Source of the DNA: Perognathus longimembris pacificus | Lineage: Eukaryota > Chordata > Mammalia > Rodentia > Heteromyidae | Reading direction: 5' to 3' | Assembly: GCF_023159225.1 (NCBI RefSeq) | Contig: NC_063166.1 | Location: forward strand, 73,162,575-73,226,574 | DNA length: 64,000 bases | Shown: piece by piece, positions 1-10,670 of the stretch | Layout of the letters: every line of letters starts with the position of its first letter | Position numbering within the stretch: position 1 is the first letter of the stretch | Made by a program: the position numbers and the translations under genes | The notes under the pieces: model-generated | Databases searched by the model: none | Seen by the model: only the letters and a program-made list of their open reading frames with translations | Told to the model about the DNA's origin: nothing

Positions 1-780
1 TGCCAGGATTTCTTAAGAAGATATTCGTGCAGAACATAGTCTCTACTTTGTATAGAATTATTTGACAGGGTATAAGAAACAATTAGAACTTACATTTAAT
101 ATTTAGTTTTAATTTGTGCCCTCTAGCCTTTATTTTTATATATTTCCATATTTTATACGGCATTCGAGAAGATGAGTATTAATAGTATGCACATATTTGG
201 AATATATTCTCTGGAAGGTTTTAAGCATAAAGGTGCATAGCAAATGGATACAGATATAATCAGTTCAAAAAACACAAGTTCAGTATTTTAGTGGTTTGTG
301 CAATTAACAAGTACAGTTATGCTGAAACTATGTGCTCACAAATGTTTTACATTTTTTTTTACATTCACAAGTTTGGAGGTAAAACGTATTATCAATAGCA
401 ATAATTTTCTAAAGTGGCATAGGGGTTTTGTTTAGTAGAATTCAAAGAAAGGTAAGGAAAATAACTTGGATTTCTGATCTGGGCTGGGGTGGGGGGCTGC
501 TAGCCTGAAAAGAACACGTAAAACTCAAGGAGGTCAGACTCTACTTTCCAGGCTCACCTCCTCTATGGGCAGCATAGGCTTGTGGAGAAAAAATTAAAAT
601 TAAAAGTGAGGAGCTGGACGGGGCAGGACAGTAAGCTACATGGCTCTTCCATGGAACGCATCCGGAGTCTTTCATAGAGTTACTCAGCCCATACATACTT
701 GGGGTAAGTGGATTTTCATGGGGCCTGTGCCCAAACCACACAGATCTAGGGTAAGGAAGTCAAGAGAGGCAGGAAGAGAG
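1..780. other. AT-rich intergenic or intronic DNA, nothing recognised
   Basis: AT-rich sequence with short T and A runs. I see no exon, no recognised repeat head and no RNA gene. The short frames in it start and stop at random and resemble no known protein. It may include very old repeat remnants that cannot be recognised by eye. Confidence 0.5.
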
Positions 781-970
781 CCAGGCATCAATAGCTCCCA
801 CCTGTAATGCTCAGGAAACTGAGATCTGAGGATCGTGGTTCAAAGCCAGGCCAGGCAAACAATTCTGTGAGGCTTTTATCTCCAATAAACTTGAGTCAGA
901 AAAATCTGGAAGTGGTGCTGTGCTCAAGTGGTGGAGCTCTAGAAGAGATGGGGAAATGGGTCAGAGAGCA
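781..970 (+). mobile_element. SINE with B1-like head and Geo-type right part, degraded
   Basis: The 7SL-like head is visible (a diverged GTGGCTCA-type A box, CCTGTAATGCTCAGGAAACT, then GAGATCTGAGGATC). It is followed by a GGTTCAAAGCC B-box-like stretch and by the right part starting near GGAAGTGGTGCTGTGCTCAAG. The copy decays after about 945 and has no clear A tail. It is non-autonomous and non-coding; LINE-1 machinery mobilises such elements. Confidence 0.75.
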
Positions 971-1479
971 TTTCCCTACTCTCACATATTGAAGTGGGAA
1001 GGAACCAGAAAAATGGTGTCTAAGTCTCTAAGGATCAAGCTTCCATGTCAGCTAGGGAAAACTAAAGTTATTCAACACATAGTAATGTCTATTAACATTT
1101 TATCTTCAAGATCTACATCAAATTCCTCTGCAAATACTGTGGTTCATTGCTTTCCCCTCTATTCTCACACTGTTAATTCTGTAAACTTGAATGTTTTGTA
1201 TTGTATTAGCACATCAACATGGGTGACTATAGCTGAGTGCACACTACATTCTTCTGATTCCCCCAACTTCCCTCTTTAACTGAGATAAGGGACTCACTTC
1301 TCTGCTCAGATTATAGTACTGCTGTAGAGGTGTTCAATAAAACACCTCACCAAAGGCTTCCTAATGGCCCTTTTAAAATTGTCACATGTCTAGCTCCCTA
1401 TCCTTTCTCAGTTCTGTTCACCTTCCTAGCATGAGTCACCACCAGAAATGCTATTATTTATTTGTTCATTTTGTTTGTC

Positions 1480-1620
1480 ATCTACTACCCCCAGCACATC
1501 AGGTCCGTGAAGGCAGGGCTTTCTCTCTGTTCCATTCATTACTGTATCTAGTTGTGCATTTGCACACAGAAGGTGCTTGTCCAGCATTTGTTGAATGTGT
1601 GGAATAACAAATGCATGAAC
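1480..1620 (+). mobile_element. LINE-2 3' end
   Basis: The order 'CGTGAAGGCAGGGCTTT', 'CATTACTGTATCTAG', 'AGAAGGTGCTTGTCCAGCAT', then TTTGTTGAATG is the familiar L2 3' tail. L2 is ancient and inactive in placental mammals. The upstream boundary is unclear and may extend toward 1320. Confidence 0.65.
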
Positions 1621-1777
1621 TTTATACACAGAAGATCAAACTGCTTTCAGACTTCACTACAATTCTGAAAGCCAAGAGATAGTCTATGGGGTTTTTGAGA
1701 TGAAAAAGTTATGACTCCAAAATTCGCAATCAAGTTTTAAAGGCAAAAGAAAGATCAAAATAAGTGAACCTTTGGGT

Positions 1778-1894
1778 GTTTTTTTTTTTTTTTTTTAATC
1801 CTGGTACTGGGGCTTGAGCTCAGGACCTGGGCACTATCCCTTAATTTTTTTCACTCAAGGCTAGTACTCTACCACTTAAGCTATGGCTTTTGGG

Positions 1895-1938
<44 letters not shown>

Positions 1939-2056
1939 CGATAAGAGTCTCATGGACCATGGACTTTCCTACCTCAGCTGGCTTTGAACTACTATCTTCA
2001 GATGTCAGCTTTCTGAGTAATTAAGACTTACAAGTGAGAGCTACCACCACCCAGTT
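1778..2056 (-). mobile_element. SINE (B1-like head, Geo-type right part) split by a TG array
   Basis: Reading the minus strand, the head is near 2056 and the right part ends at the T run near 1780. The characteristic minus-strand blocks are GGGGCTTGAGCTCAGGACCT, CTCAAGGCTAGTACTCTACC and GGCTTTGAACTACTATCTTC. A TG microsatellite at 1892-1937 replaces the middle of the element, where other copies read CTGGCTTTTTGGTGGTTAAT. Confidence 0.85.
1892..1937. repeat. (TG)n microsatellite inside a SINE
   Basis: Six G followed by about 20 uninterrupted TG units. It lies within the minus-strand SINE, so it grew after that insertion. Confidence 0.95.
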
Positions 2057-2765
2057 CCCATCGAGTTATAGAACTTACCCACTATAAAGTGGATAAGTGA
2101 TGTCATACTTGAGAGTCACTTACCAGAGTATCAGGCATATAGCAAGATGTACCTGGTTGACTGATTGATGGATTGATGCTCGATTGATTAACACTGGTAA
2201 GCCATGAACATCTAGGCATGCAGAGTCTATCCTCTTGAGCCACATCCTTGATTTCCTTTGCTGGAATGGAGCTCAGTTCAAGAGCACCTAGAACACACAG
2301 GCGAATTCAATGGTTGAAACATGAAATTACTGTTCGCGTGCCTGGTTCTGACCCCCAGCAAAGCTCAGATCTTGAGTTCTGAGTTATCTCAAGAACTCTC
2401 AGGATCCTTCATGAGATATTGTTCATGGAAAAAAAAAAAGCATCACCACACACAAAAGGCTTTCTGTGAGCCAGAGTTCAGTACTTGTATGACCGTTAGT
2501 TCTCACAGGAGCAGCCATCTCCCCATTGTTCAGATGAAGAATCTCATCAGGGCCATGGAGCCCAAGCTTAGGGAGCTGGGCTTCAACCCCAGGAACCTGA
2601 GAGGCAAACCCACCTTGCTTAAAGAAACAAGGGACCGAGAATGGAGAAAAGGCCCTCCTCTGTTACAAAAAATCTGGTCATTTCAAGGGCCTAGAACCCA
2701 GCACTGATCAGATAGTCTGCACATTTATACTCCAAAGTCTGTAGGATGAAAGTTTTGCCTACATC

Positions 2766-2960
2766 CACGATTCTCAACTGGGCTTAATTTGTCACTGGCA
2801 CCGCATGGGCATTTGGTAGTATCTAGAGATACATTCGGTTCTCACAGCTGGTAGGGGAATGCTGCTGGCGTCTAGTGGGCACTGAGCAGGCGTGTGTTAC
2901 ATGGCATGAAAAGCACAAGACAGATCCTCCATGGTTTAAAAAAAAATCCCCCAGCCCCAA
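2766..2960 (+). mobile_element. MER20-like hAT DNA transposon fossil
   Basis: The sequence runs 'ATTCTCAACTGGGCTTAATT', 'GGGCATTTGGTAGTATCTAG', 'TCTCACAGCTGGTAGGGGAA', 'CTGCTGGCGTCTAGTGGGCA'. This follows the order I know for MER20, a short non-autonomous hAT-Charlie element of placental mammals. It is non-coding. The family name comes from memory of the consensus, not from a search. Confidence 0.7.
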
Positions 2961-3539
2961 GGGTGCAGAGTTGAGAGACACAGTGCTTTGCAATCAAGTC
3001 AGGGCTGTTCAACTTCTTCTTACGTCCTTGACACAATTCAAGAAACTAGACACCCCAAATGACACAGAACTCCATGCCTGTCATTTACCTCTGTGTGCCT
3101 CTCATCCCCTGAGGCAGTCACCCCACACTGTTCCTTATTTGGGAGAGCAATCCCCAGAACTGCCTTAGAAGATAAGAAGTTATGACTTTCAGAAAGAGGT
3201 GGGGGGATCCTGGCCTTTCGGAAAGTTGACTTGCTGAATAAAAAATAAAATAAAATCTCACTGCTGGAAGGTGACAGAGAATAAAGCATAGACTGTGTTT
3301 AGATTTCAGAGGTTGTCAGAGAGAAAGCCACTCTGCTCCTTCGGTTCAGGAGCTTGTGTTTTGCATTTAAATGACAAGGGAGCTGGTTGGGGGAAAGCCT
3401 GGGCTGGCCTTCTATGAGGAGGGAAGTTGCTGTCCCTCTGAAGTGGCTCCGTTAATGTCATGTCATTACACTGTATTGCTGCACAGGTTAATATAATTGG
3501 GTGTCTATGTGTGAGCAATGATCCGTGCCGTGTTACAGC

Positions 3540-3860
3540 TCTGAAACAAATGACATTTAACCAGCCGGCCTAGAAGGCTCCTTGTTATCTACATGGTGAG
3601 CAATTGGAACGGAGAAGGAGTCCTCTCGGTGAGCAACTGATGAATTAGTTGTTGGGTTTCCTCGACAGCCTGGATTTATAAGAGCACAATTCTAACATAA
3701 TTTATTAGATCTATAAACAGACAGATCCGATGTTTTTACTGGGATTACATCTTGTCACCCTCCCAGATTGTGTCACTTGACAACCCTCTTATAATTTAAT
3801 TTTATTATTCTGATAAGGTGTTGTTTCTAAGGGTTTATTTATGTATTTGTTTTATGTTCT
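3540..3860. promoter_or_regulatory. Candidate conserved non-coding element (enhancer-like)
   Basis: AT-rich, repeat-free and not simple sequence. It carries homeodomain-type cores (TTTAATTTTATTATT near 3796, ATAATTTATTAGATC near 3698), a GATAAG core near 3813 and a short CpG-retaining stretch around 3550-3670. It has no exon-like frame. The assignment is inferred from sequence texture; conservation was not measured. Confidence 0.4.
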
Positions 3861-4826
3861 CTTTTTCCCCCCACCTTCTGAAAAGATATTGTCATGCTTA
3901 GCTGGGAAAGACTGGGACACTTTGGGGCTCTCTGGTAGCCATCCAGATGGCTTTTCTGGGCTTAACTATTGAGCTTCTCTGGGGACAGGGACAAAGTTTG
4001 AATAGGAATTGGTGTGTAGCCCTGGATTCAGGGTGTGATAGAAAAAGCACTCAGAAAATGTGTGCAATGGCATGGGGGCCTGGGAGAGGACCTTCCTCTT
4101 ACAGAAAGCTCTGCCAGTGACTGATCACCTTATCTAGAGCGCCCCAACTCTGCAGGCTGCCCACTCTGTTTCCTGCCCATCTGCCACCCATGAAGACCTG
4201 GAGACATAGAAGGACAGGAGAGCATCCATCTTAGTTGGGTTCAGAGCCTGCAACTGGGGCTTCTACCTGCCTAGCCAGAGGATATCCCACAGAGCTATTC
4301 TGAGCCAACTGCTCTGGCCATGTAAAAATAATGGGGATACCCGTCCACTTTCAAAAGCCCTTCTTGAAAAAGTGCCATAGGTCTGGGTCACCAACATGTA
4401 TCAGAAAAGAAATATCACCTCCTCTAAGAACTACATGGGAAGAGGATGCTAGAGCTATGTCTCCAGTTCAAACAGCACAAAACAGTGGAGAACTTCCAGT
4501 CAGAGGCGATCAGATGAGGTTTACATTCTCCAGCTGGGTATGACTTCAGGCATCCAATTTCCTGTCTGTGAGCTATCGTCCAGGTAAAACTAGGCATAAT
4601 CACATCTACCTGATTGCTCCTAATGAGAGCAAAATGACACAATGAACACAGGGAGCTGTTTTGTAAGCTAAAGTACTGAGCAAATAAAGAGGACATTGAT
4701 AAACACAACATTTTAAAACTCTAACATATTTTTCACATTGGGAAAGGATATGAATTTTTATTATGGTTTTTCTTTTATGATAGTCTGCATATAGCTTTAA
4801 AATTTAGTAGGTACTTGTATATGATA

Positions 4827-4861
4827 TACACACACACACACACACATAGTGTGTGTGTGTG
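4827..4861. repeat. (CA)n followed by (GT)n, inverted dinucleotide repeat
   Basis: About ten CA units, then TAG, then about six GT units. The two halves are complementary, so one strand could fold into a hairpin. It directly abuts the 3' end of a minus-strand SINE. Confidence 0.9.
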
Positions 4862-5093
4862 CACTCACTCTGCTACTAAAGCTTGAACTCAGAGCCTGGG
4901 CACTGTCACTTAACTTTTTTGCTCAAGAGTGGCACTCTACCACTTGAACCACACCTTCACTTCCCACTTTTTTTTTTGCTGGATAACTGGAAATAAGAGA
5001 CTTGCAGTCTTTCCTCTGTGGGTTGGCTCCATACCAGTGTCCTCAGATCTCATCCTCCCAAGTAGCTAGGATTAGAGGTGTGAGCCACCAGTC
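4862..5093 (-). mobile_element. SINE with B1-like head and Geo-type right part
   Basis: Minus-strand copy. The right part is seen as GAACTCAGAGCCTGGGCACT and CACTCTACCACTTGAACCAC, the middle as TTGCTGGATAACTGGAAATA, and the B1-like head as CTCCCAAGTAGCTAGGATTA then GTGTGAGCCACC. It is moderately diverged. Confidence 0.85.
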
Positions 5094-5158
5094 CACAGTT
5101 CGTATGATATAATGTCACATTTTAACCTACCTATAACCTGGTGAGAGTAAACAACTTT

Positions 5159-5370
5159 TTTTTTTTTTTTTTTTTTTTGCCAGTCCTGGGGCTTGGACTC
5201 AGGGCCTGAGCACTGTCCCTGGCTTCTTTTTTGCTCAAGGCTAGCACTCTGCCACTTGAGCCACAGCACCCCTTCTGGCCGTTTTCTGTATATGTGGTGC
5301 TAGGGAATCGAACCCAGGGCCTCATGTATACGAGGCAAGCACTCTTGCCACTAGGCCATATCCCTAGCCC
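5159..5370 (-). mobile_element. IDL-Geo-type dimeric SINE, full length
   Basis: The minus strand reads an ID/tRNA-Ala-like left monomer (GGGCTAGGGATATGGCCTAG; B box GGTTCGATTCC at 5304-5314), then the linker ending in AGAAAACGGCC, then the right monomer ending in CCAGGACTGGC and an A tail (a T run at 5159-5178 on the plus strand). A perfect 16-bp target-site duplication GAGAGTAAACAACTTT flanks it at 5143-5158 and 5371-5386. The intact duplication and B box indicate a relatively recent insertion. Confidence 0.93.
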
Positions 5371-5924
5371 GAGAGTAAACAACTTTAACTTCCCCATTGT
5401 ATAGATAAACTGAGGCTTATAGTGGTTATTCCAAACTGCTTGACTGGGTTAACTCACCACAGAGCAATGCCCATCCTCGCCCAATTGCACCTCTGGGTAA
5501 AGCTAGGACTTTCTCTGCTCAGGATTCAGTGAAGCCGAGACTGGCTCTGAGGATGCTCAGAATGAAAGTTTTGTTTGCCAGCTCACTGTTCTCACCAGCC
5601 ACAGCTTGCTCAGAAGAGAAAAGATTTGGGTCAAGTCACCCAAAGCCTGGGGTAACGGGTGCTCTGGGGATTTCGCTCCATTTGCTTTCAGAGCTAGCTT
5701 CATTCCTGAGGCTGGAGGCAATTCTTGGAGTCATTCATAAAGCCCTCGATGCTTCATGGAGGAGAGAAGAAATTAATATCAGCTGTGGCAGTGTTGAGCG
5801 ACAGCTCCATAACAGGCTTGAACCCTGACCTCTTGGCTATAGCTGCGAACAGCTCAGCCAAGCACGTCATTGACTCCCGGAGTCCTGGAACCCGAGATGT
5901 GCACGTAGGCCTGGAGGTCACCCT

Positions 5925-6030
5925 GTCCAGCCCCTTATTTTACAGATGAGGAGGCTACATTCCAGAGAGGGGAGGGCACTTCCCAAGGTCACATAGTGGG
6001 TCAGGGGACCAACAAAAGGGTTGGAAACAG
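5925..6030 (-). mobile_element. MIR SINE fragment
   Basis: The plus strand shows TTTTACAGATGAGGAGGCTA, then CAGAGAGGGGAGGGCACTTC and CCAAGGTCACATAGTGGGTC. This is the reverse complement of the MIR core. It is an ancient, inactive tRNA-derived element. Confidence 0.8.
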
Positions 6031-6499
6031 GTCTCCAGGTTCAGGGCTCTTTCCAGCGGTTGGCACCCCATCACGCATACCCTGTCACTGGATTTTTTTT
6101 TCTTTTTTGAAATCTAATTAAACAGGGGGGGCTATCAAAACAGCAACTATTCAATGCAAGACTGGGCCCAGATCTGGGAAATTGTTGTTCAGCAGCAGGA
6201 GAGTCATTCAGGAAGGAGGCACAAACCTCAATCTTCTTAGCCTTGAACCTCCTGCCTCTGGCCACCATGAATTCTAGCCCATGTTCCTTCACCCAGCTGC
6301 AATCTTGTCTTACTGTTAAGACTCAATGCCAGGGCTGGGCTGGTTTCTAGATCCCTTCTTCTTTCATCCTACTCCAATTCTTTCAGGCAACTTTGCCTCC
6401 GGCCACACTGGTAAAGGTTTTCTCTGTCTCACCTCCTCCTGAGACCCACTTCTAGGGAGTTTTACTCCAGTGTGTTAAGAGGAGCTGACTGGAAAGAGA

Positions 6500-6700
6500 G
6501 ACAATGCTTTTAAAATCCAATCATTTCTCAGCTCCAACATCACATTCCTCTAGAGAGCCTTCCTCCATCATCCAAAGACGGGAGCATCCTTTTTACCAAG
6601 TATCTGTTGTGATGTGTAACAAAACCCTGGTGACTCTATTCTCCTCTGACAATGCTGAGCAATCATACAGTAGGTGCTCAGTAAACAGCGACTCACCAAG
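6500..6700 (+). mobile_element. LINE-2 3' region
   Basis: Blocks such as CATCACATTCCTCTAGAGAG, GCCTTCCTCCATCATCC and the tail ATACAGTAGGTGCTCAGTAA match the L2 3' end in order. It is inactive and carries no usable frame. Confidence 0.65.
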
Positions 6701-7632
6701 GGAGGAATGCAGACTTGAACGCATTCTCATCCAGGCTTAGCACCTTCTCATCAAAGACTCATCTTGCCGTAGACAATGGGAAACACTCAGAGAGAAACAC
6801 ACAAAGAGAATGCACCTGTGAGTAAAAGGGCAGATCCATCTTCAGACTGGCCTTGGGCCGCAATGCAGAGCAGAAAGACTCCCAGCCCCGCCCCCCCCCA
6901 CCATCATCCCACCAAACCTAGGGATATCTTCCATTGCCTAACAGCTGGAAAAGCATCCCTTGTCATACGGAACTAGAAAGACATACACACACATAAACCT
7001 GCTTCCCAAGGCTGCCACAGTTTGTAGATGCCTGTCTGCAAACTGTAGGTAGATATAAAACAAGGTAGAGAAGATAGAAAATAAGCAACAGGTCAACCAG
7101 GCACAAGCAGCAAGAGAAGACCGTGGATGCTGCCATGGGTCCATGGGTCCAGAGGGAGCAGCCATGATCCTAGAGATCTACTACAAGGACTGTGCATAGG
7201 CACAGGCACTAAGTGCTCAAAACAGCCCAAGCACCTGCTGCAGCCCCCACACTTGAGAAATAGCTGAGGGTCACTGAAGTCCCTGCTTCGTTCCCCCTCA
7301 GTCAGGAGAGGCAGGAAGGGCTCCTGTCTCCAGGATCTGGTGGTGTTTTGCAATAAGGGCTTAGGGGCCTGGGGACAGAAGCACAAAGTCACTTGAAGAT
7401 GATGTTTTCCCTCTAGCATAGCACCACCCCAAAGGAATGGAGTGTGAGCCCTCCATATCATTTTCAGTTTGCTAATAGACATACATTTAAAAAGGAAAAG
7501 GAAACAAGGAAAACTATTTTGATAGCATGTTGAAGGTAACCCAAGATATCCAAAATATCATTTCAACATGTAATCAGTGGAAACTATAATTGAGGTATTT
7601 CGCATTCTCTTTTGAAACCAGTGAGAATGTGT

Positions 7633-7678
7633 GTGGGGGGGGGGTGCGTATACGCGCACACGTGTGTGTATGCATGTG
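7633..7678. repeat. Mixed TG/CG purine-pyrimidine tract
   Basis: A G run followed by alternating TGCGTATACGCGCACACGTG and TGTG units. It abuts the 3' end of a minus-strand SINE. Alternating purine-pyrimidine sequence with CG steps can adopt Z-DNA. Confidence 0.75.
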
Positions 7679-7905
7679 TTGGTACTGGAGCTTGAACTCA
7701 ACTCAGGGCTATGACATTCTCTCTTAGTTTTCTCCCTCAAGTCTAGTGCTTTACTACTTGAGCCACACCTCTACTTCTAGCTTTTTGCTGGTTAACTGGA
7801 GATAAGAGTCTCTCAGATTTGTCTGGCCTGGGATGGCTTCAAACTACAATCCTTAGATGTTGTCCCCCTGGGTAGCTAGAAGTACAGGTGTGAGCCACAG
7901 GCACC
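7679..7905 (-). mobile_element. SINE with B1-like head and Geo-type right part
   Basis: Minus-strand copy with right part TACTGGAGCTTGAACTCAAC and TACTACTTGAGCCACACCTC, middle GCTTTTTGCTGGTTAACTGG, and head GGTAGCTAGAAGTACAGGTG then TGAGCCAC. It is diverged. Confidence 0.85.
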
Positions 7906-9529
7906 TTGCTAGACACCAGCATCCAGCTTTTTTGGTTTTGTTTTTTAAACTTATTGTCTATCTCAGTCTGTACTAGTATCATTTCAAAAATCCTCAAAAA
8001 ATGCAGTAAATATTGTACACTTACCATCTATAGCAGTCAAGGACTAGCACTTTAGACCTCATGGCTCTAGAAAATGAAGTCAGCCTTCAACCTGACAATC
8101 CTCCAGTTATCAGATGTCTAAAGGTGAAAGCTACAAGGGCAGGTGCAGAGAGGAGGGGTTTTGTTGTTTTGTTTTGTTTTTTTTTATAAACCAGAGAATG
8201 TTCACTTGGCTCCACAATTCCCTAACAACAAATCTGGACTTTTTTGTTTTTATGAAGGGGGGTGGTTCTGGTAAAAAAACATTTTGTAGCTGGAGGAACC
8301 CTAGAGATGCTGGCATTATGGCTGCCCTCCGGAAATGCTCTGCGTGGAGCCTAGGAAATAGAGCAGTTTGAAATGAATCCAGATTTTCAGCTGCCTGGTT
8401 CCCGTACCCCATCTGCCAAGCACCAGCAGCAAGGCAGATGCTGGAAACACATCTGTCAACCTGCCCTGATGGTTTCTGGCACTTCCCCCAGCCTCTCTGA
8501 GCTGCTGTGCCCCACCCTGAAAGAAGCAGTCTCTGGCTTTGTAATTCCTAGCCCTGCTGGAGGGCGGTATAGGGCATCCCTAGAGGTGATACTCAGGAGC
8601 ACTCTTTTCAGAGTCAGATTGCTCCTCTGCTCAGCTGATGTGCTACCCTCACCTCTCTGACAAAGCCTTACTCTGACATGGAAGTGGGGCAAAGACCCCA
8701 GCAGTCCCCCCAGGGCCTTGAGTGGCTGTCAATCAAATCTCCAAATGGAGCAGGAAGCAACCAAACCTGCTTTGCTCTGATGATTGGAGAAGGATATGTA
8801 AAGCTCCTTACAAGCAGTATATAATAACTCAAACAAGACTGAGGGCTAAAGTGGGGGAGGGGATCTGTCAGCCTGGAGAGGGCAAGGTAGGACTCTGGGT
8901 AAGATCCCACTGCCCCTTCTCCTGGCCAGCGTGGGCCTTGAGCCCCCGAGAGTTCAAGGGGGCGTCAAGTGACTTTAATGTTATGCATACAAAAGGGGAA
9001 ATGCTGGGCGCGGGGGTCAGCATGCATGGTAGTACATGTAGGGGTATGTTCTAGATGCCAAAAACACAATTTAGATGGGAGAAGCTTCCAGTGTCTGACT
9101 CTCTGTTCTTGCGCCGGTGTCCAAGGTTAATAGGAGATAAGAACCACTTCAGGTGCTATGTAAATACAGTGAATCAAACAGGTAAAGGAAAGGAGAGAAG
9201 GCAGGAGAAGTGCAAAGAATGGGGTGAGCAACAAGGAGACAGAATAAATACTAGGAGAAAACAATGGACCAGGATAGGAGCTCCGTGCTGCCCCCAGCCC
9301 TGGGTGTATGTCTCTGGTTAGCTCCTTTCTCTTAAGGCATCTCAGTGGCCTGGGCACCATGAGTTAGGAAAGAAAGCTTTCTGCCAATTCTCCAGTTTTC
9401 CTTTTTTATACCATTTTAAGGCGTTTATACATCAACAAACACAGGACACCATATGTAGAAATCTTCACTCTGATACTGTTTTTTTTTTCCTTGTGAAAGC
9501 ACATTGTTTTATGTGTGGGTGGAGGAACT

Positions 9530-9900
9530 CTCTATAAACTGTTAAAGATGATGTAAATGCTAATTTCTCTGCATCGCCCTGTAAAGAAACCCCCTGGAAA
9601 GTGCATCTTGTGGAAGGCCATAAAAGAAACCAGTTTAAAAAAAAAATAAATGAGGGAGAAATGCGGGTGGCAGCAGACGGTGTCTGTTTTGTCAACACGC
9701 AGTCCCCCTCTCCAAATTCCAGGCCCCAACAGGAGGGGATTTGCATAACTTCAGCGACAGATGCCACCACTTCCCAACGGCCACCCGGCCTTGACAACTT
9801 ACGGGGAAACAGTCTGCCAGGGTTTTGCTTGAAATAAAAACAATTTTTTTTTAAACCACTAAGCATTTCTTCCTTTTGCAATGTTCAGTCAGATTCTGTT
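9530..9900. promoter_or_regulatory. Candidate conserved non-coding element with octamer motif
   Basis: A repeat-free block with a perfect octamer ATTTGCAT at 9739-9746, TAAATGCTAATTTC near 9554, and several retained CpGs (ACACGCAG, CAGCGACAG, CAACGGCC, TTACGGGG). CpG retention outside an island often marks constrained or unmethylated DNA. It is inferred, not tested by alignment. Confidence 0.45.
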
Positions 9901-10181
9901 CTTTAGGGTTTGGAATTGAATCTTGAAAAGAAAAAGAAATGCTATGAAACAGTGAAGGTATGTCTCAAAAACTATGCTTGGTTTTGGATTATCCACCCCT
10001 GCTTGCTTGCAAAGATAATAACTTTCTCTAAAAAAAAAAATCTCAAATGCATTTTGGCCGTGTACAGGAAGAGCCCAGCAGGTGTCTTGCAAACCCAAGC
10101 CATTTCCTCTGTCAGTATCTTTGCCTGTTCTGTGACACTTCCCTTCACCCAATGCTAGATTTTTACCACAACTTGATTCCA

Positions 10182-10182
<1 letters not shown>

Positions 10183-10236
<54 letters not shown>
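10183..10236. repeat. (CA)n microsatellite
   Basis: About 27 uninterrupted CA units. Apparent Cys-Val or Thr-His reading frames across it are translation artefacts. Confidence 0.97.
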
Positions 10237-10238
<2 letters not shown>

Positions 10239-10289
10239 TTAGAATCCCAGTGGGTCACAAGGCTATTTGTGGAATGAATGGTCCTACAT

Positions 10290-10670
10290 TCCTTGCAAAT
10301 GCATGATGTATGAACTGTTTTTATTTCTTTGATAAATTGTTTTTAAATATTTCCTCCTTTTTATTAATTGAAGAGGGGCCTCATGTATCACTGCCATTTT
10401 TTCCTGTTTTTCACATAAATTATTTTCTCGCAATGTTCGTTTGTATTATTATTGCCGATATTAAGGCAAAGACTATTTTTGCCTTGTAAACAAGATTTTG
10501 CTTACAGCTAAATGAAAAGAAGTGAAGTTAATCACATTGAAATAATAGGTTTAAAAAGGTAATTCAGTGGTATTGGAATGAAGTTTAATCTTCAGCAATA
10601 GAAGCCGTGCTGAAAGAAATGGCAGAAAAGCTTGTTCGGTAATTAAATGGTATTTATCATTGGCAGGTCA
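10290..10670. promoter_or_regulatory. Candidate conserved non-coding element with FOX and homeodomain motifs
   Basis: AT-rich, repeat-free and non-repetitive. It contains a forkhead-type site TGTAAACA at 10485-10492, homeodomain cores (TTATTAATTG near 10361, GGTAATTAAATGG near 10639), TTAATCACATTG near 10528 and isolated CpGs such as TGCCGATATT. It has no splice-bounded frame. The pattern is typical of a vertebrate developmental enhancer, but conservation is inferred. Confidence 0.5.

Noticed and set aside
9889..10277. Cys-Val or Thr-His repeat proteins on both strands
   Set aside because: They are translations of the (CA)n array. The same holds for frames at 31376-31685, 32614-33024, 36026-36475 and 56340-56627.
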